In this document: positions 51,735 to 59,680 of the stretch, piece by piece
Position numbering within the stretch: the first letter of the stretch is position 1
Layout: every line of letters starts with the position of its first letter
Source of the DNA: an uncultured Flavobacteriales bacterium
Lineage (GTDB): Bacteria > Bacteroidota > Bacteroidia > Flavobacteriales_D > Crocinitomicaceae
Direction of reading: 5' to 3'
Assembly: GCA_913020765.1 (NCBI GenBank)
Contig: CAJWAO010000001.1
Coordinates: 1 to 64,000, forward strand
Length of the DNA: 64,000 nt
Notes under the pieces: model-generated
What the model was told of the DNA's origin: nothing
What the model saw: the letters and a program-made list of their open reading frames with translations, nothing else
Databases searched by the model: none
Translations under genes and position numbers: made by a program

Positions 51735-51989
51735 ATGAAAAAAGATATACACCCAGACGATTACAGACTTGTTGTCTTCAAAGACATGTCCAATGATTAT
51801 GCATTTTTATGCCCATCATGCGCTCCTACAAAGGACAAGATCAAATGGGAAGATGGTAATGAATACCCTCTAGTAAAGCTTGATATTTCTCACAAGTCAC
51901 ATCCGTTTTTTACGGGAGTGGCGCAGTTTGTAGATACGGCAGGTAGAATTGATAAGTTCAAGAACCGTCACGGTCGTCATATGAAGTAA
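51735..51989 (+). CDS. rpmE: Ribosomal protein bL31, type B
   Basis: 84 residues. KKDIHPDDYRLVVFKDMSNDYAFL at the N-terminus and KLDISHKSHPFFTGVAQFVDTAGRIDKFKNRHGRH at the C-terminus match type B L31. FLCPSC places two cysteines (CxxC) where type B proteins normally have none and type A have part of a four-cysteine zinc site; with only two cysteines a complete zinc site is not formed within the chain. Monocistronic with its own promoter and terminator. Confidence 0.95.
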   Translation: MKKDIHPDDYRLVVFKDMSNDYAFLCPSCAPTKDKIKWEDGNEYPLVKLDISHKSHPFFTGVAQFVDTAGRIDKFKNRHGRHMK

Positions 51990-52006
51990 ACAAAATCGAT
52001 ATTCTA

Positions 52007-52030
52007 AAAGTCCTTTCGAGGGCTTTTTTT
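52007..52030 (+). terminator. Rho-independent terminator of rpmE
   Basis: AAAGTCCT / AGGGCTTT stem (8 bp with one G-U) around a TTCG tetraloop, followed by a T-run. Located 17 nt after the L31 stop and touching the 3' end of sua5 on the other strand. Confidence 0.9.
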
Positions 52031-53003
52031 ATGAATTATATTTTTGAATTGCTCTCTTTATTCTATCGTTTACAGCTTTACCAATTCCAATATCAGGCAA
52101 AAACTGAATATAAATTGAAGAGAATTTTTTGGCATCCATAATGTGAAACGCTCTGTAAAGCTCTTTTGCAGCGGCATCTAGATTCCCATTTTCATCTAGT
52201 AAAAATTGATTTTCATTGGGAAAATCAGGGTGTAAGGTGTCAAAACCAATAAACCCACAATTTTCGAGGTTCTTTCCTTCATGTTTTTCCGCTATCGAAA
52301 GCATAATGGTATTTGGTGCATAGTGGTGCTTTACCATTCCACTTGTAAGGACCTCTTGATTGTTTTCAGGTTTATTTTTGAGTCGAATGTTTTTTTGAAT
52401 ACAAGCCTCTATTTCTTCAATTGAAATACTCCCTAGTCTGTATATAATTGGTGTATCATTTTCAAAACCGATGATTGTGGATTCTATTCCTTTTTCGCAG
52501 ATTCCCCCATCCAAGATATATGGTATTCGTTTATTGAGTTGTTCCTTTACATGAGCAGGGGAGGTTGGACTTATTCTGCCGTAGAGATTTGCACTCGGCG
52601 CAGCAAGAGGATAGGCCAATGTCTCGAGAAGAGCCTGACATAATTTATGCTGAGGTACGCGTATGGCAACACGTTTTTTACCTGCGGTAACCGAATCGGG
52701 TATTGTTTGCTTTTTAGGCAAAAGCATCGTCAATGGTCCTGGCCAAAAATTTTCCGCTAGTGTTTCTGCATCTTTTGGAACAATCGTTACATCTTTAAAA
52801 GCTGATGATGCATCCTTATAATGAAGGATGAGTGGATTGGACAGGGGTCTTTTTTTTGCAGCATAAATTTTGGCAATGGCTTGTTTGTTATTTCCATTGG
52901 CAGCAAGACCATAGACCGTCTCAGTTGGAATAGAGACTATTTCCGACCTGTCCAATAAAAGCTTTGCTTTTTTGATACTTGTGCCTATCTCAGTCCTTTT
53001 CAT
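52029..53003 (-). CDS. tsaC: Threonylcarbamoyl-AMP synthase, Sua5 type
   Basis: Makes threonylcarbamoyl-AMP for t6A37 modification of ANN-decoding tRNAs. 324 residues from the ATG at 53003. YrdC domain about 1-205: SIPTETVYGLAANGNN, KIYAAKKRPLSNPLILHY, FWPGPLTMLLPK, VAIRVPQHKLCQALLE, and PLAAPSANLYGRISPTSPAHV. The C-terminal 110 residues are the Sua5 domain, absent from TsaC proper, so this is the two-domain form. GMVKHHYAPNT is the linker motif of Sua5. Confidence 0.95.
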   Translation of the reverse strand: MKRTEIGTSIKKAKLLLDRSEIVSIPTETVYGLAANGNNKQAIAKIYAAKKRPLSNPLILHYKDASSAFKDVTIVPKDAETLAENFWPGPLTMLLPKKQTIPDSVTAGKKRVAIRVPQHKLCQALLETLAYPLAAPSANLYGRISPTSPAHVKEQLNKRIPYILDGGICEKGIESTIIGFENDTPIIYRLGSISIEEIEACIQKNIRLKNKPENNQEVLTSGMVKHHYAPNTIMLSIAEKHEGKNLENCGFIGFDTLHPDFPNENQFLLDENGNLDAAAKELYRAFHIMDAKKFSSIYIQFLPDIGIGKAVNDRIKRAIQKYNS

Positions 53004-53006
53004 ATT

Positions 53007-53014
53007 CAAAAGTA
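53007..53014 (-). promoter_or_regulatory. -7-like element (TACTTTTG) immediately before sua5
   Basis: TACTTTTG on the minus strand ends 3 nt before the ATG at 53003. If used, the mRNA would lack a leader. No -33 TTTG, so support is weak. Confidence 0.35.
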
Positions 53015-53114
53015 AGGATATCTATCCTGATTTTAGCTTGGATTGTTTGAACTTTATTTTTTGAAACTTGACTTAATTTACGACTACCTGTAAAGGTATC
53101 GCTCATTATAATAT

Positions 53115-53156
53115 GTTCGGTTTCGAACAATATTACGTTGGATATGTTTACTTTTG
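53115..53156 (+). promoter_or_regulatory. Promoter and inverted repeat of the response-regulator gene
   Basis: TACTTTTG (53149-53156) fits TAnnTTTG and lies 21 nt before the ATG at 53178. Just upstream, GTTCG-GTTT-CGAAC (53115-53128) is a perfect 5-bp inverted repeat at about -45, a position where an activator or self-binding LuxR-type regulator could sit. No -33 TTTG. Confidence 0.5.
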
Positions 53157-53177
53157 TTTAGAAACAATCTAAATAAT

Positions 53178-53855
53178 ATGGGTGTAATTCTTGCAGACAG
53201 TAACGATTTGATGCGTGAAGGCATGCGCTCCATCCTATCTGCGCAGACTGATTTACCCATCATATCTGAAGCAATCAACAGCGAGGAGTTATGCGAGCAA
53301 GTCCAGTCGTCTAGTCCTTCGATGGTCATTTTAGATTTTACATCTGAGGGTTTTACTATTGATGTAGTATCGAAGATAAAAAGTATAAAACCCGACGTTC
53401 GTTTTATTGCAATTACTCCTGAGCAAAATGCCCAAACTTTAATTGATGCACTTCGACTAGGGGTCAACAGCTATGTTAAGAAAAATTGTGCACTGGATGA
53501 AATTGTAAATGCAGTTATTGAGACAAGTCGCGGGAACAAATTCTTTTGTGGTCAGATACTAGAAACCATACAAAGAGCCGAAATCGATGTCAATCACCTA
53601 GATTTTGACCCACTAAATTGCGATCCAGTTATCTTAAGTGAAAGGGAAAACGAAATCATCAAGTTAGTCGCTGAGGGAAACACAAACGGTAAAATAGCTG
53701 AACTCCTGTTTTTGAGCAATCATACGGTGAACACACATCGTAAAAATATAATGGCGAAGCTAGGTGTTAAAAATACTGCTGGTATTGTGATGTATGCCGT
53801 AAAAATGAATATCGTCTCACCGAATAGATTTTTATTTTCTCCAAGCAACGGCTAG
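53178..53855 (+). CDS. NarL/FixJ-type response regulator
   Basis: 225 residues from the ATG at 53178. Receiver domain (about 1-115) with acidic pair ADSND, phosphoacceptor aspartate in VILDFTSEGF, the threonine of IAITPEQ and the lysine of SYVKKNC, so phosphorylation is plausible. The C-terminal LuxR helix-turn-helix is LSERENEIIKLVAEGNTNGKIAELLFLSNHTVNTHRKNIMAKLGVKN (about 150-200). No histidine kinase is adjacent: an orphan. Overlaps the TonB-dependent receptor gene tail-to-tail by 4 nt. Confidence 0.93.
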   Translation: MGVILADSNDLMREGMRSILSAQTDLPIISEAINSEELCEQVQSSSPSMVILDFTSEGFTIDVVSKIKSIKPDVRFIAITPEQNAQTLIDALRLGVNSYVKKNCALDEIVNAVIETSRGNKFFCGQILETIQRAEIDVNHLDFDPLNCDPVILSERENEIIKLVAEGNTNGKIAELLFLSNHTVNTHRKNIMAKLGVKNTAGIVMYAVKMNIVSPNRFLFSPSNG

Positions 53856-56476
53856 AACCTTAAAATCATTTTTAGATTAAACCTTCGCTGCGTGAGGTAA
53901 TTTGGGATTGAATAAAAACGTCCTCCAACATCCTGAATCCATTGTTTTGAAAGTACGTTATTAATTCCAAGTAGGTTGAATATCTCAATGGACAGAAGTG
54001 CTTGACTAAAGTTTTTCTTCCAGAACGAATTTTTTGCTGCCTTTCCCATAAAATCGTAGGACATACCGAGATCAACTCTAAAGTAGGATTTCATTCGTAA
54101 GGTATCTTTGTAGCGCGTTGGATCGGGTGGTCCATACGGTAAGCGGGTACCAAATTGCATCCCCATCTGAACGGTAAAACTCTCCAAACCAGGCATTTGA
54201 TCTTGTACCAATGCACCAAAATTAAAAAGTTGATCTGTTGGTCTCGGGATGAAACCAGGATAAATTACAGCGCTATCTGTAACTACTTGATCTTCGCTGA
54301 ATCCAAAAATAATACGTTCCCCTGATTCATTGTAATATTCAGTATATTGATCATCAAGAATATCTTCTTTAGTTGCCAGCAAGCCAATTTTGAAAAAAGA
54401 TTCGATCCCTTCCACGAATTCTCCATGTATATTAATATCTAAACCATACGCATAGGCTACCGCGTTATTTTCTGCATAGTATCTAGTCCGGACGTTTTCA
54501 ATTTGATAAGGATTGACGTCCCACAAGTATTTGTAGTAGACTTCACCTGAAAATTTGAAGGGAAGTTCTCTTTGCCACATGTTGAAGTAAAAGTCGGTAC
54601 CCGCAACCACGTGTAATGATTTCTGAGATTGAACATCCGTTCGAAGGGTTCCATCAAAGTATCTGAATTCTCTGTAGAAAGGCGGTTGGTAATACATACC
54701 TGAGGACAACCTATAGGATAAATTTCTCTTTTTTAATTTTTTATTTTTTACGACAAAAGCACTTGGATAATATACTAAAGCAACCCGTGGTGTTACATAT
54801 ATTTCGTTATTTAAGGTAGTGTATCCTCCGCGGGTTCCAACTCGAAGAGCAAGCTTTGAACTTGCCTCCTTTACTGTGTCACTTAAAGTGAATTTTCTTT
54901 TTTTACCATGCTCTCCTGCTTTATATTTTCTTGTGATAAATACATTTTTTCGAGTTTTTGACCAAATGGAGTTGAGCTGCATAAATCCCGTATAACGTTG
55001 GTTACTCAATGATAACTCACCTTTTATAGTCTCAAATAGCTCTATTTCTTCAGAATTACTCTGCGGGACACTGTACCCAGCAGAGTCAATCATTCTCCAC
55101 TCGCTAAGCACATCTTGAAATTCATCAGCTTGAAAAGATAGTCCCCATTTTAAGGTTTTGTTTCTGTACTTTTCTCTTTTATTGTCAATGAAACCGTTGT
55201 ATAATACCTGTTCACCATTGTGGTAAATATTAATTATCGTGGCATCTAGTCTATTTCTTGCATGGTTTAAAAATGTACCTATACCTAGAACTGAAATCGA
55301 ATCTCCGAATTCCTCCTTCGAAGGATCTGTCTCGAGCTCATTGATAAAATATTGACCCTGGATATCAAAATATTCTCTTTCTGTCGTTTGAAATGCTGTT
55401 GCATATAGGTCTAGTTTTGATTTATCACTAGGTTGCCAATTTAAAGAAATGCCGCCCATCATTGTTTCGAACTTCGTTTGTTCTTGTCCATCAAAATATA
55501 TTCGAAAAGAATAGGCCTCATTTGCTGTTCCAAAATCTGTTTCTGATGTCTGTGGACTAAATCGGTAATTGTTGGAAGAATAATGTATCAGGGTATTTAA
55601 GCTTAATGATTTTGAAAGTATCAGCTTGCTAGCAACCTGTCCATCCATAAAAACTGGGTTGTAGGCACCCTTTGTTGGAAGAGAATTTAAAAAGTAGCCA
55701 TTGGACCGATAACGGGCTCCTGCAATGTAGCTAAAACGGTCATTTATTTTTTGCTCTGCATGAGCCTCAATACCCAATAATGACAACATAAGAGAGGATT
55801 TAAAAGCTTTCGGGTCGTTGTAGGATATATCCAAAACAGAACTTAGCTTATCACCATATTGTGCATCAAATCCCCCCGCTGAAAAACGAACAGATTGAAC
55901 AAGTGCAGAATGAATAAAACTCATCCCTTCTTGTTGACCACTTCGCGTTAAAAAAGGTCGATAAACGAGAAAGCCATTGACATAAACAAGATTTTCATCA
56001 TAATTTCCTCCTCTAACATTATAGTTGGAGGTTAATTCATTATTTGAGGTAGCTGCAGTTGTTAGCACCAGTCCTTTCTCAACACTTCCGGTAATCCGCT
56101 GTGCATCAATGACGGGCAACGATTCTAGCTCAAATGGTTTTTCTCTGTCTTGAATAACATCTACTCCTTGTTGCTGTTGAATTGAAAAGCTGATCTCGGG
56201 AAATAGCCTCATTTCTTTACTTATGAAAACTTTTTCTTTTTTGACGATCTCATTTGCCTGATAGACCAATTCTATGGTGTCTCCTACACTCAGATAGAAA
56301 AGGTACATTCCATTTTCATCGCTGTAAGTATTTTGTACCGGAACTGTATTGGCTTTAATAAATACATTTTCGATAGGATTACCCTTGGCATCAATACAAA
56401 AGCCTTTAATAGTATTAACCTGGCAGCAGACCTGCAGCGCAAGCATAATGAATAAAATGGCATTGGTTATTTTCAA
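53852..56476 (-). CDS. TonB-dependent receptor with carboxypeptidase-regulatory-like N-domain
   Basis: Outer-membrane receptor of 874 residues. Signal peptide about 1-19, a CarboxypepD_reg-like beta-sandwich (about 22-105, IKGFCIDAKGNPIENVFIKANT...), a plug domain (about 110-230, NYNVRGGNYDENLVYVNGFLVYRPF, FSAGGFDAQYGDKLSSVLDI) and a 22-strand-type barrel ending in aromatic-rich FNLKMILRF. No SusD-like partner follows, so it is not a SusC-type unit. Substrate unknown. The only start that keeps the full signal peptide is a TTG at 56476. Confidence 0.92.
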   Translation of the reverse strand: MKITNAILFIMLALQVCCQVNTIKGFCIDAKGNPIENVFIKANTVPVQNTYSDENGMYLFYLSVGDTIELVYQANEIVKKEKVFISKEMRLFPEISFSIQQQQGVDVIQDREKPFELESLPVIDAQRITGSVEKGLVLTTAATSNNELTSNYNVRGGNYDENLVYVNGFLVYRPFLTRSGQQEGMSFIHSALVQSVRFSAGGFDAQYGDKLSSVLDISYNDPKAFKSSLMLSLLGIEAHAEQKINDRFSYIAGARYRSNGYFLNSLPTKGAYNPVFMDGQVASKLILSKSLSLNTLIHYSSNNYRFSPQTSETDFGTANEAYSFRIYFDGQEQTKFETMMGGISLNWQPSDKSKLDLYATAFQTTEREYFDIQGQYFINELETDPSKEEFGDSISVLGIGTFLNHARNRLDATIINIYHNGEQVLYNGFIDNKREKYRNKTLKWGLSFQADEFQDVLSEWRMIDSAGYSVPQSNSEEIELFETIKGELSLSNQRYTGFMQLNSIWSKTRKNVFITRKYKAGEHGKKRKFTLSDTVKEASSKLALRVGTRGGYTTLNNEIYVTPRVALVYYPSAFVVKNKKLKKRNLSYRLSSGMYYQPPFYREFRYFDGTLRTDVQSQKSLHVVAGTDFYFNMWQRELPFKFSGEVYYKYLWDVNPYQIENVRTRYYAENNAVAYAYGLDINIHGEFVEGIESFFKIGLLATKEDILDDQYTEYYNESGERIIFGFSEDQVVTDSAVIYPGFIPRPTDQLFNFGALVQDQMPGLESFTVQMGMQFGTRLPYGPPDPTRYKDTLRMKSYFRVDLGMSYDFMGKAAKNSFWKKNFSQALLSIEIFNLLGINNVLSKQWIQDVGGRFYSIPNYLTQRRFNLKMILRF

Positions 56477-56547
56477 GATGTTAAAGTTAAGACCATAACG
56501 ATTTACAGCGCTATTTATTTTGATTAATTTTTATGGTAAGAATTTAT

Positions 56548-56555
56548 TATATTTG
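56548..56555 (+). promoter_or_regulatory. -7 element (TATATTTG) of tRNA-His
   Basis: TATATTTG matches TAnnTTTG and ends 13 nt before the mature tRNA 5' end, as expected for a short 5' leader removed by RNase P. The nearest TTTG upstream (56519-56522) is 25 nt away, slightly beyond the usual spacing. Confidence 0.6.
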
Positions 56556-56568
56556 TCGCCACGTTATG

Positions 56569-56642
56569 GTGGTTGTAGCTCAGTTGGTTAGAGCATCGGT
56601 TTGTGGTACCGAGGGTCGTGGGTTCGAGACCCATCTTCCACC
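56569..56642 (+). tRNA. tRNA-His (anticodon GTG)
   Basis: Cloverleaf read by eye: D arm GCTC...GAGC, anticodon stem TCGGT/ACCGA with loop TTGTGGT (anticodon GTG at 56603-56605), T arm GTGGG-TTCGAGA-CCCAT. An encoded G at 56568 supplies the extra 5' G-1 that pairs with the discriminator C73 (56642), a histidine-tRNA mark. In the acceptor stem GTGGTTG pairs with CTTCCAC only at five of seven places; positions 5:68 and 6:67 are T-T. CCA is not encoded. Followed directly by a terminator. Confidence 0.93.
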
Positions 56643-56646
56643 CATG

Positions 56647-56673
56647 AAAAGTCCGGTTTGCCGGACTTTTTTT
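56647..56673 (+). terminator. Terminator after tRNA-His (possibly bidirectional)
   Basis: AAAAGTCCGG-TTTG-CCGGACTTTT is a perfect 10-bp stem followed by a T-run of seven on the plus strand. On the minus strand it has four Ts and lies 26 nt after the flavodoxin stop, so it can serve both. Confidence 0.92.
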
Positions 56674-56698
56674 ATGCGAATATTTACTATTTGAAATT

Positions 56699-57223
56699 TT
56701 AGAGTAGTTCTTTTACTTCATTGCCGAGTTGTTCAACCCAAATTCGAACGCGGTCAAAAGTCATCTCGTCCTCGTTGTCCTCGTCAATTGCCAAGCCAAA
56801 AAAATGATTTTCGTCAACGAGCGCTTTTGATTCACTGAACGTATATCCTTCTGTTGGCCAATGACCAATAATTTGACCACCATTTGCTAGTATTACCTCT
56901 GCTAGTATACCAATTCCATCTACAAAGTATTCTCCGTAACCAATCTGGTCACCAAGACCAAAAATGGCAAAAGTTTTACCTTTGAAATCGAGTTTTTTAA
57001 AATCTTCGATGTAGTCATCCCAATCACTCTGTAATTCTCCGTCGTACCAAGTTGGAATACCAATGATGAATAGGTCATTGGATAACCATTCATTGGGGTC
57101 AATATTGTATATATCGACTTGTACAACATTATCGAAATGAACGCTTAATTCATTCAATAGATAAGTTTCAATCACATAATCCGTGTTCCCTGTATCTGAT
57201 CCGTAAATTATTTTTACATCCAT
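56699..57223 (-). CDS. fldA: Flavodoxin (long-chain)
   Basis: 174-residue FMN electron carrier. The phosphate loop YGSDTGNTDYV (about 7-17) and isoalloxazine loops GIPTWYDGELQSDWDDY and FGLGDQIGYGEYFVDGIG are intact. The roughly 20-residue insertion of long-chain flavodoxins is present (ILANGGQIIGHWPTEGYTF...). Monocistronic with a full consensus promoter. Partner unknown; in iron limitation it could replace ferredoxin. Confidence 0.96.
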   Translation of the reverse strand: MDVKIIYGSDTGNTDYVIETYLLNELSVHFDNVVQVDIYNIDPNEWLSNDLFIIGIPTWYDGELQSDWDDYIEDFKKLDFKGKTFAIFGLGDQIGYGEYFVDGIGILAEVILANGGQIIGHWPTEGYTFSESKALVDENHFFGLAIDEDNEDEMTFDRVRIWVEQLGNEVKELL

Positions 57224-57239
57224 AGCTGAGTTTGAAATG

Positions 57240-57271
57240 CAAAATTAAAAAGCATTTTGACAGATGACAAA
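57240..57271 (-). promoter_or_regulatory. Flavodoxin promoter
   Basis: Minus strand TTTG (57271-57268), 20-nt spacer, TAATTTTG (57247-57240), then 16 nt to the ATG at 57223. Matches the Bacteroidota -33/-7 consensus. Confidence 0.7.
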
Positions 57272-57331
57272 AGAAAAGAGATATAAAGTGAAATACAATA
57301 CCTTTTTTGAGGTAAAAAAGTATTTCATGTA

Positions 57332-58156
57332 TCAATTCAAAGAGTGCGCGATAAATCTTTCTGTTCGTTCACATAAATCTTTGAGCTCTTGCGGCAAAGT
57401 TTTTTTTATCCATGGATGTTTACTTTGAAAAACGTGGTCGGCATTCGAAATAATAGTTAGCTGTGTATTTGCCCAGCTCGCAAGCCTTAATCCATTTTCT
57501 TTATCAACAGATGTATCGTGTTCACCGTGAGCAATAAATAGAGGTTTTTGAAAAGACTCGCAAATTTTTTTTAAATCATACTCGGCGTTATTCTGTTGAA
57601 AGTCTTTCCACAAATCGATTGATTGAGGTAAATCTTGAAGCGTTCTACCATTTTTAACGAATCTGAAACCACTTGATTTCCATTTATCAAGCTCTTTACC
57701 GATTGGAAATCGCTCTTCAATAGAGGCGATGGACGCCCATGTAGAAATTGAACTAATCAATGGTATACTATGTCCTGAAATAAGGGCAATAGCTCCGCCT
57801 TTCGAATGACCTATAAGATGTCCGCACCAAAAATCAACTTGACTATCTATCCAATTTACAATGGCCTTAACATCTTCAATTTCGTGAGTATAGGTATTTT
57901 GGCCAAAAGATTCAGGGTCAGGAAAATCAATGCCATCGGAGACTGTTCCTCCATTATGTGTGGTATTGAATTTACAAAATCCGTAGCCTTTTTCGGTAAA
58001 AAATTTCTGAACTAAATTCCAAGCACCCCAATCTTTAAATCCCATGAACCCGTGAATAAAAATTATAATCTGTGAATTGAAGTTTTTGGGTATTTCGAGG
58101 TCCACCAAACTTTCTTTTCCCTTGGCACCAATGTATATACTGTTTTTGTGCTTCAC
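57332..58156 (-). CDS. Alpha/beta hydrolase
   Basis: 274 residues from a GTG start. FIHGFMGFKDWGAWNLVQKFF gives the oxyanion region, GHSKGGAIAL the nucleophilic serine (about 118-127), GEHDTSVDKENG the acid and SNADHVFQSKHPW the catalytic histidine. Resembles acyl-peptidase or dienelactone hydrolase relatives; no signal peptide, so cytoplasmic. Substrate not known. Follows the zinc-ribbon gene by 18 nt on the same strand. Confidence 0.85.
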   Translation of the reverse strand: MKHKNSIYIGAKGKESLVDLEIPKNFNSQIIIFIHGFMGFKDWGAWNLVQKFFTEKGYGFCKFNTTHNGGTVSDGIDFPDPESFGQNTYTHEIEDVKAIVNWIDSQVDFWCGHLIGHSKGGAIALISGHSIPLISSISTWASIASIEERFPIGKELDKWKSSGFRFVKNGRTLQDLPQSIDLWKDFQQNNAEYDLKKICESFQKPLFIAHGEHDTSVDKENGLRLASWANTQLTIISNADHVFQSKHPWIKKTLPQELKDLCERTERFIAHSLN

Positions 58157-58174
58157 TAATTTAAGTTCAATTTA

Positions 58175-58546
58175 TCACGAAACATATTCTTGTTTGTGTA
58201 CGAGTAAAAATTCTTGATTCTCAATGGCTCTGTACCCCATGTCATAACAAAAGAAATATTGGTGTCCATTCTTTGTAGAGTAGCTATTTGTGTGGTAGTG
58301 AAAATTGAACCCAAGCTCAGCAAGTTGAATAAGGTGCACTGTTTTTTTTCCATTTGGATTCAATTTGAATAATATTCGGCGATTTTTTCTCAGAATGCTA
58401 TTGATTTTTCGAACGATGGCATTGGCATCCTCATTTATTCGATTGTTAAAAGTATTTCGACAGTAGTCGCAGCAGAATTTTTGATCCCTGCGTCCAACTA
58501 ATTTTTCCTGACATTCCAGGCAATTTATTTCTCTTCTATGATTCAC
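58175..58546 (-). CDS. Zinc-ribbon protein of unknown function
   Basis: About 123 residues from a GTG at 58546; an ORF to 58582 adds 12 hydrophobic residues and is less likely. The N-terminus has CLECQEKLVGRRDQKFCCDYC, a CxxC...CCxxC zinc-ribbon-like knuckle, followed by RNTFNNRINEDANAIVRKINSILRKNRRIL, a basic helix, and an aromatic-rich C-terminal part (FHYHTNSY..., YFFCYDMGYRAI). Small proteins like this are, by my recollection, common in Bacteroidota without a known role; nucleic-acid binding is possible. Confidence 0.75.
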   Translation of the reverse strand: MNHRREINCLECQEKLVGRRDQKFCCDYCRNTFNNRINEDANAIVRKINSILRKNRRILFKLNPNGKKTVHLIQLAELGFNFHYHTNSYSTKNGHQYFFCYDMGYRAIENQEFLLVHKQEYVS

Positions 58547-58639
58547 CTGTACAAGATTAACAAGAATTAACATGAAATACAATTCATAAAATTCAAGGTT
58601 TCGGATTTTTGTTTGGTAGTTCTGTTAAATATTAAGCCC

Positions 58640-59680
58640 ATGATAAATAACGACCCTAATTCAGAGGATAAGGCGAAACAAATAAATCCATCAGAACATT
58701 TGAGAAAATTAAATGCAGATATAGCGCTTGAAAAAATGCTTTTAGATCAGGTTCGTGGAGAAGTTTCTAAAGCTATAATCGGTCAGAATGATATGATCAA
58801 TGCCCTGCTTATTGCGCTACTTACGGAAGGACATGTCTTGCTTGAAGGAATGCCAGGATTGGCGAAGACTATGGCTGTTAGATCTCTTTCTGAGACCATG
58901 AATTTGGATTTTGGTAGAATCCAATTCACACCTGATTTATTACCAGCAGATGTAACAGGTACAATGATTTATCAGCAAAAATCTGACACGTTTTCGGCAA
59001 GAAAGGGGCCAGTATTCTCCTCGTTTTTGTTGGCTGATGAAATTAATAGGGCCCCAGCAAAGGTGCAAAGTGCATTACTTGAGGCAATGCAGGAGGGGCA
59101 GGTGACTATTGGTGAAGAAACATTTAGGCTTCCTGAACCCTTTCTTGTAATGGCTACGCAAAATCCAATTGAGCAGGAAGGTACATATACGCTTCCTGAA
59201 GCTCAAAAAGATCGATTTTTACTCAAGGTTAAAGTTGCTTATCCTACTGCTGATGAAGAACAAGCGATTATTCAATCCCAAATACAAGCTCAACCTATTG
59301 CCAAACTTCAAAAAGTATTGACGAAAAAAGATGTACTTCGGCTAAAGGCTCTAGTTAAGGAGATTTATCTCGATGAAAAGGTCGAAAAATATATTGTAGA
59401 AATTGTACATCAAACGCGTGAACCAAACCTAAAGGCGCTTGAACCATTGAAACCTTATTTGTTGTTTGGTGCTTCTCCTCGCGGAAGTATTGGCTTAGCA
59501 AGAGCGGCCAAGGCTTTTGCTTTTATGGAAGGTCGTTCTTTTGTGATCCCGGATGATGTAAAAATGATGGCGGTTCCAGTGCTCAATCACAGAATAGGTT
59601 TGTCATACGAAGCGGAAATGGACGGCGTATCTGCCCAAGATATTATAGAAAAGATAGTACAATACGTCGAGGTTCCGTGA
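58640..59680 (+). CDS. MoxR-type AAA+ ATPase
   Basis: 346 residues from the ATG at 58640 (an in-frame TTG at 58613 is rejected). Walker A GMPGLAKT (70-77), Walker B LLADEI (130-135), sensor 1 ATQNP (172-176) and the arginine-containing DRFLLK. MoxR ATPases act as chaperones that mature or load VWA-domain partners, here presumably BatA and BatB. Overlaps the DUF58 gene by 4 nt (GTGA). First gene of the Bat operon. Confidence 0.95.
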   Translation: MINNDPNSEDKAKQINPSEHLRKLNADIALEKMLLDQVRGEVSKAIIGQNDMINALLIALLTEGHVLLEGMPGLAKTMAVRSLSETMNLDFGRIQFTPDLLPADVTGTMIYQQKSDTFSARKGPVFSSFLLADEINRAPAKVQSALLEAMQEGQVTIGEETFRLPEPFLVMATQNPIEQEGTYTLPEAQKDRFLLKVKVAYPTADEEQAIIQSQIQAQPIAKLQKVLTKKDVLRLKALVKEIYLDEKVEKYIVEIVHQTREPNLKALEPLKPYLLFGASPRGSIGLARAAKAFAFMEGRSFVIPDDVKMMAVPVLNHRIGLSYEAEMDGVSAQDIIEKIVQYVEVP

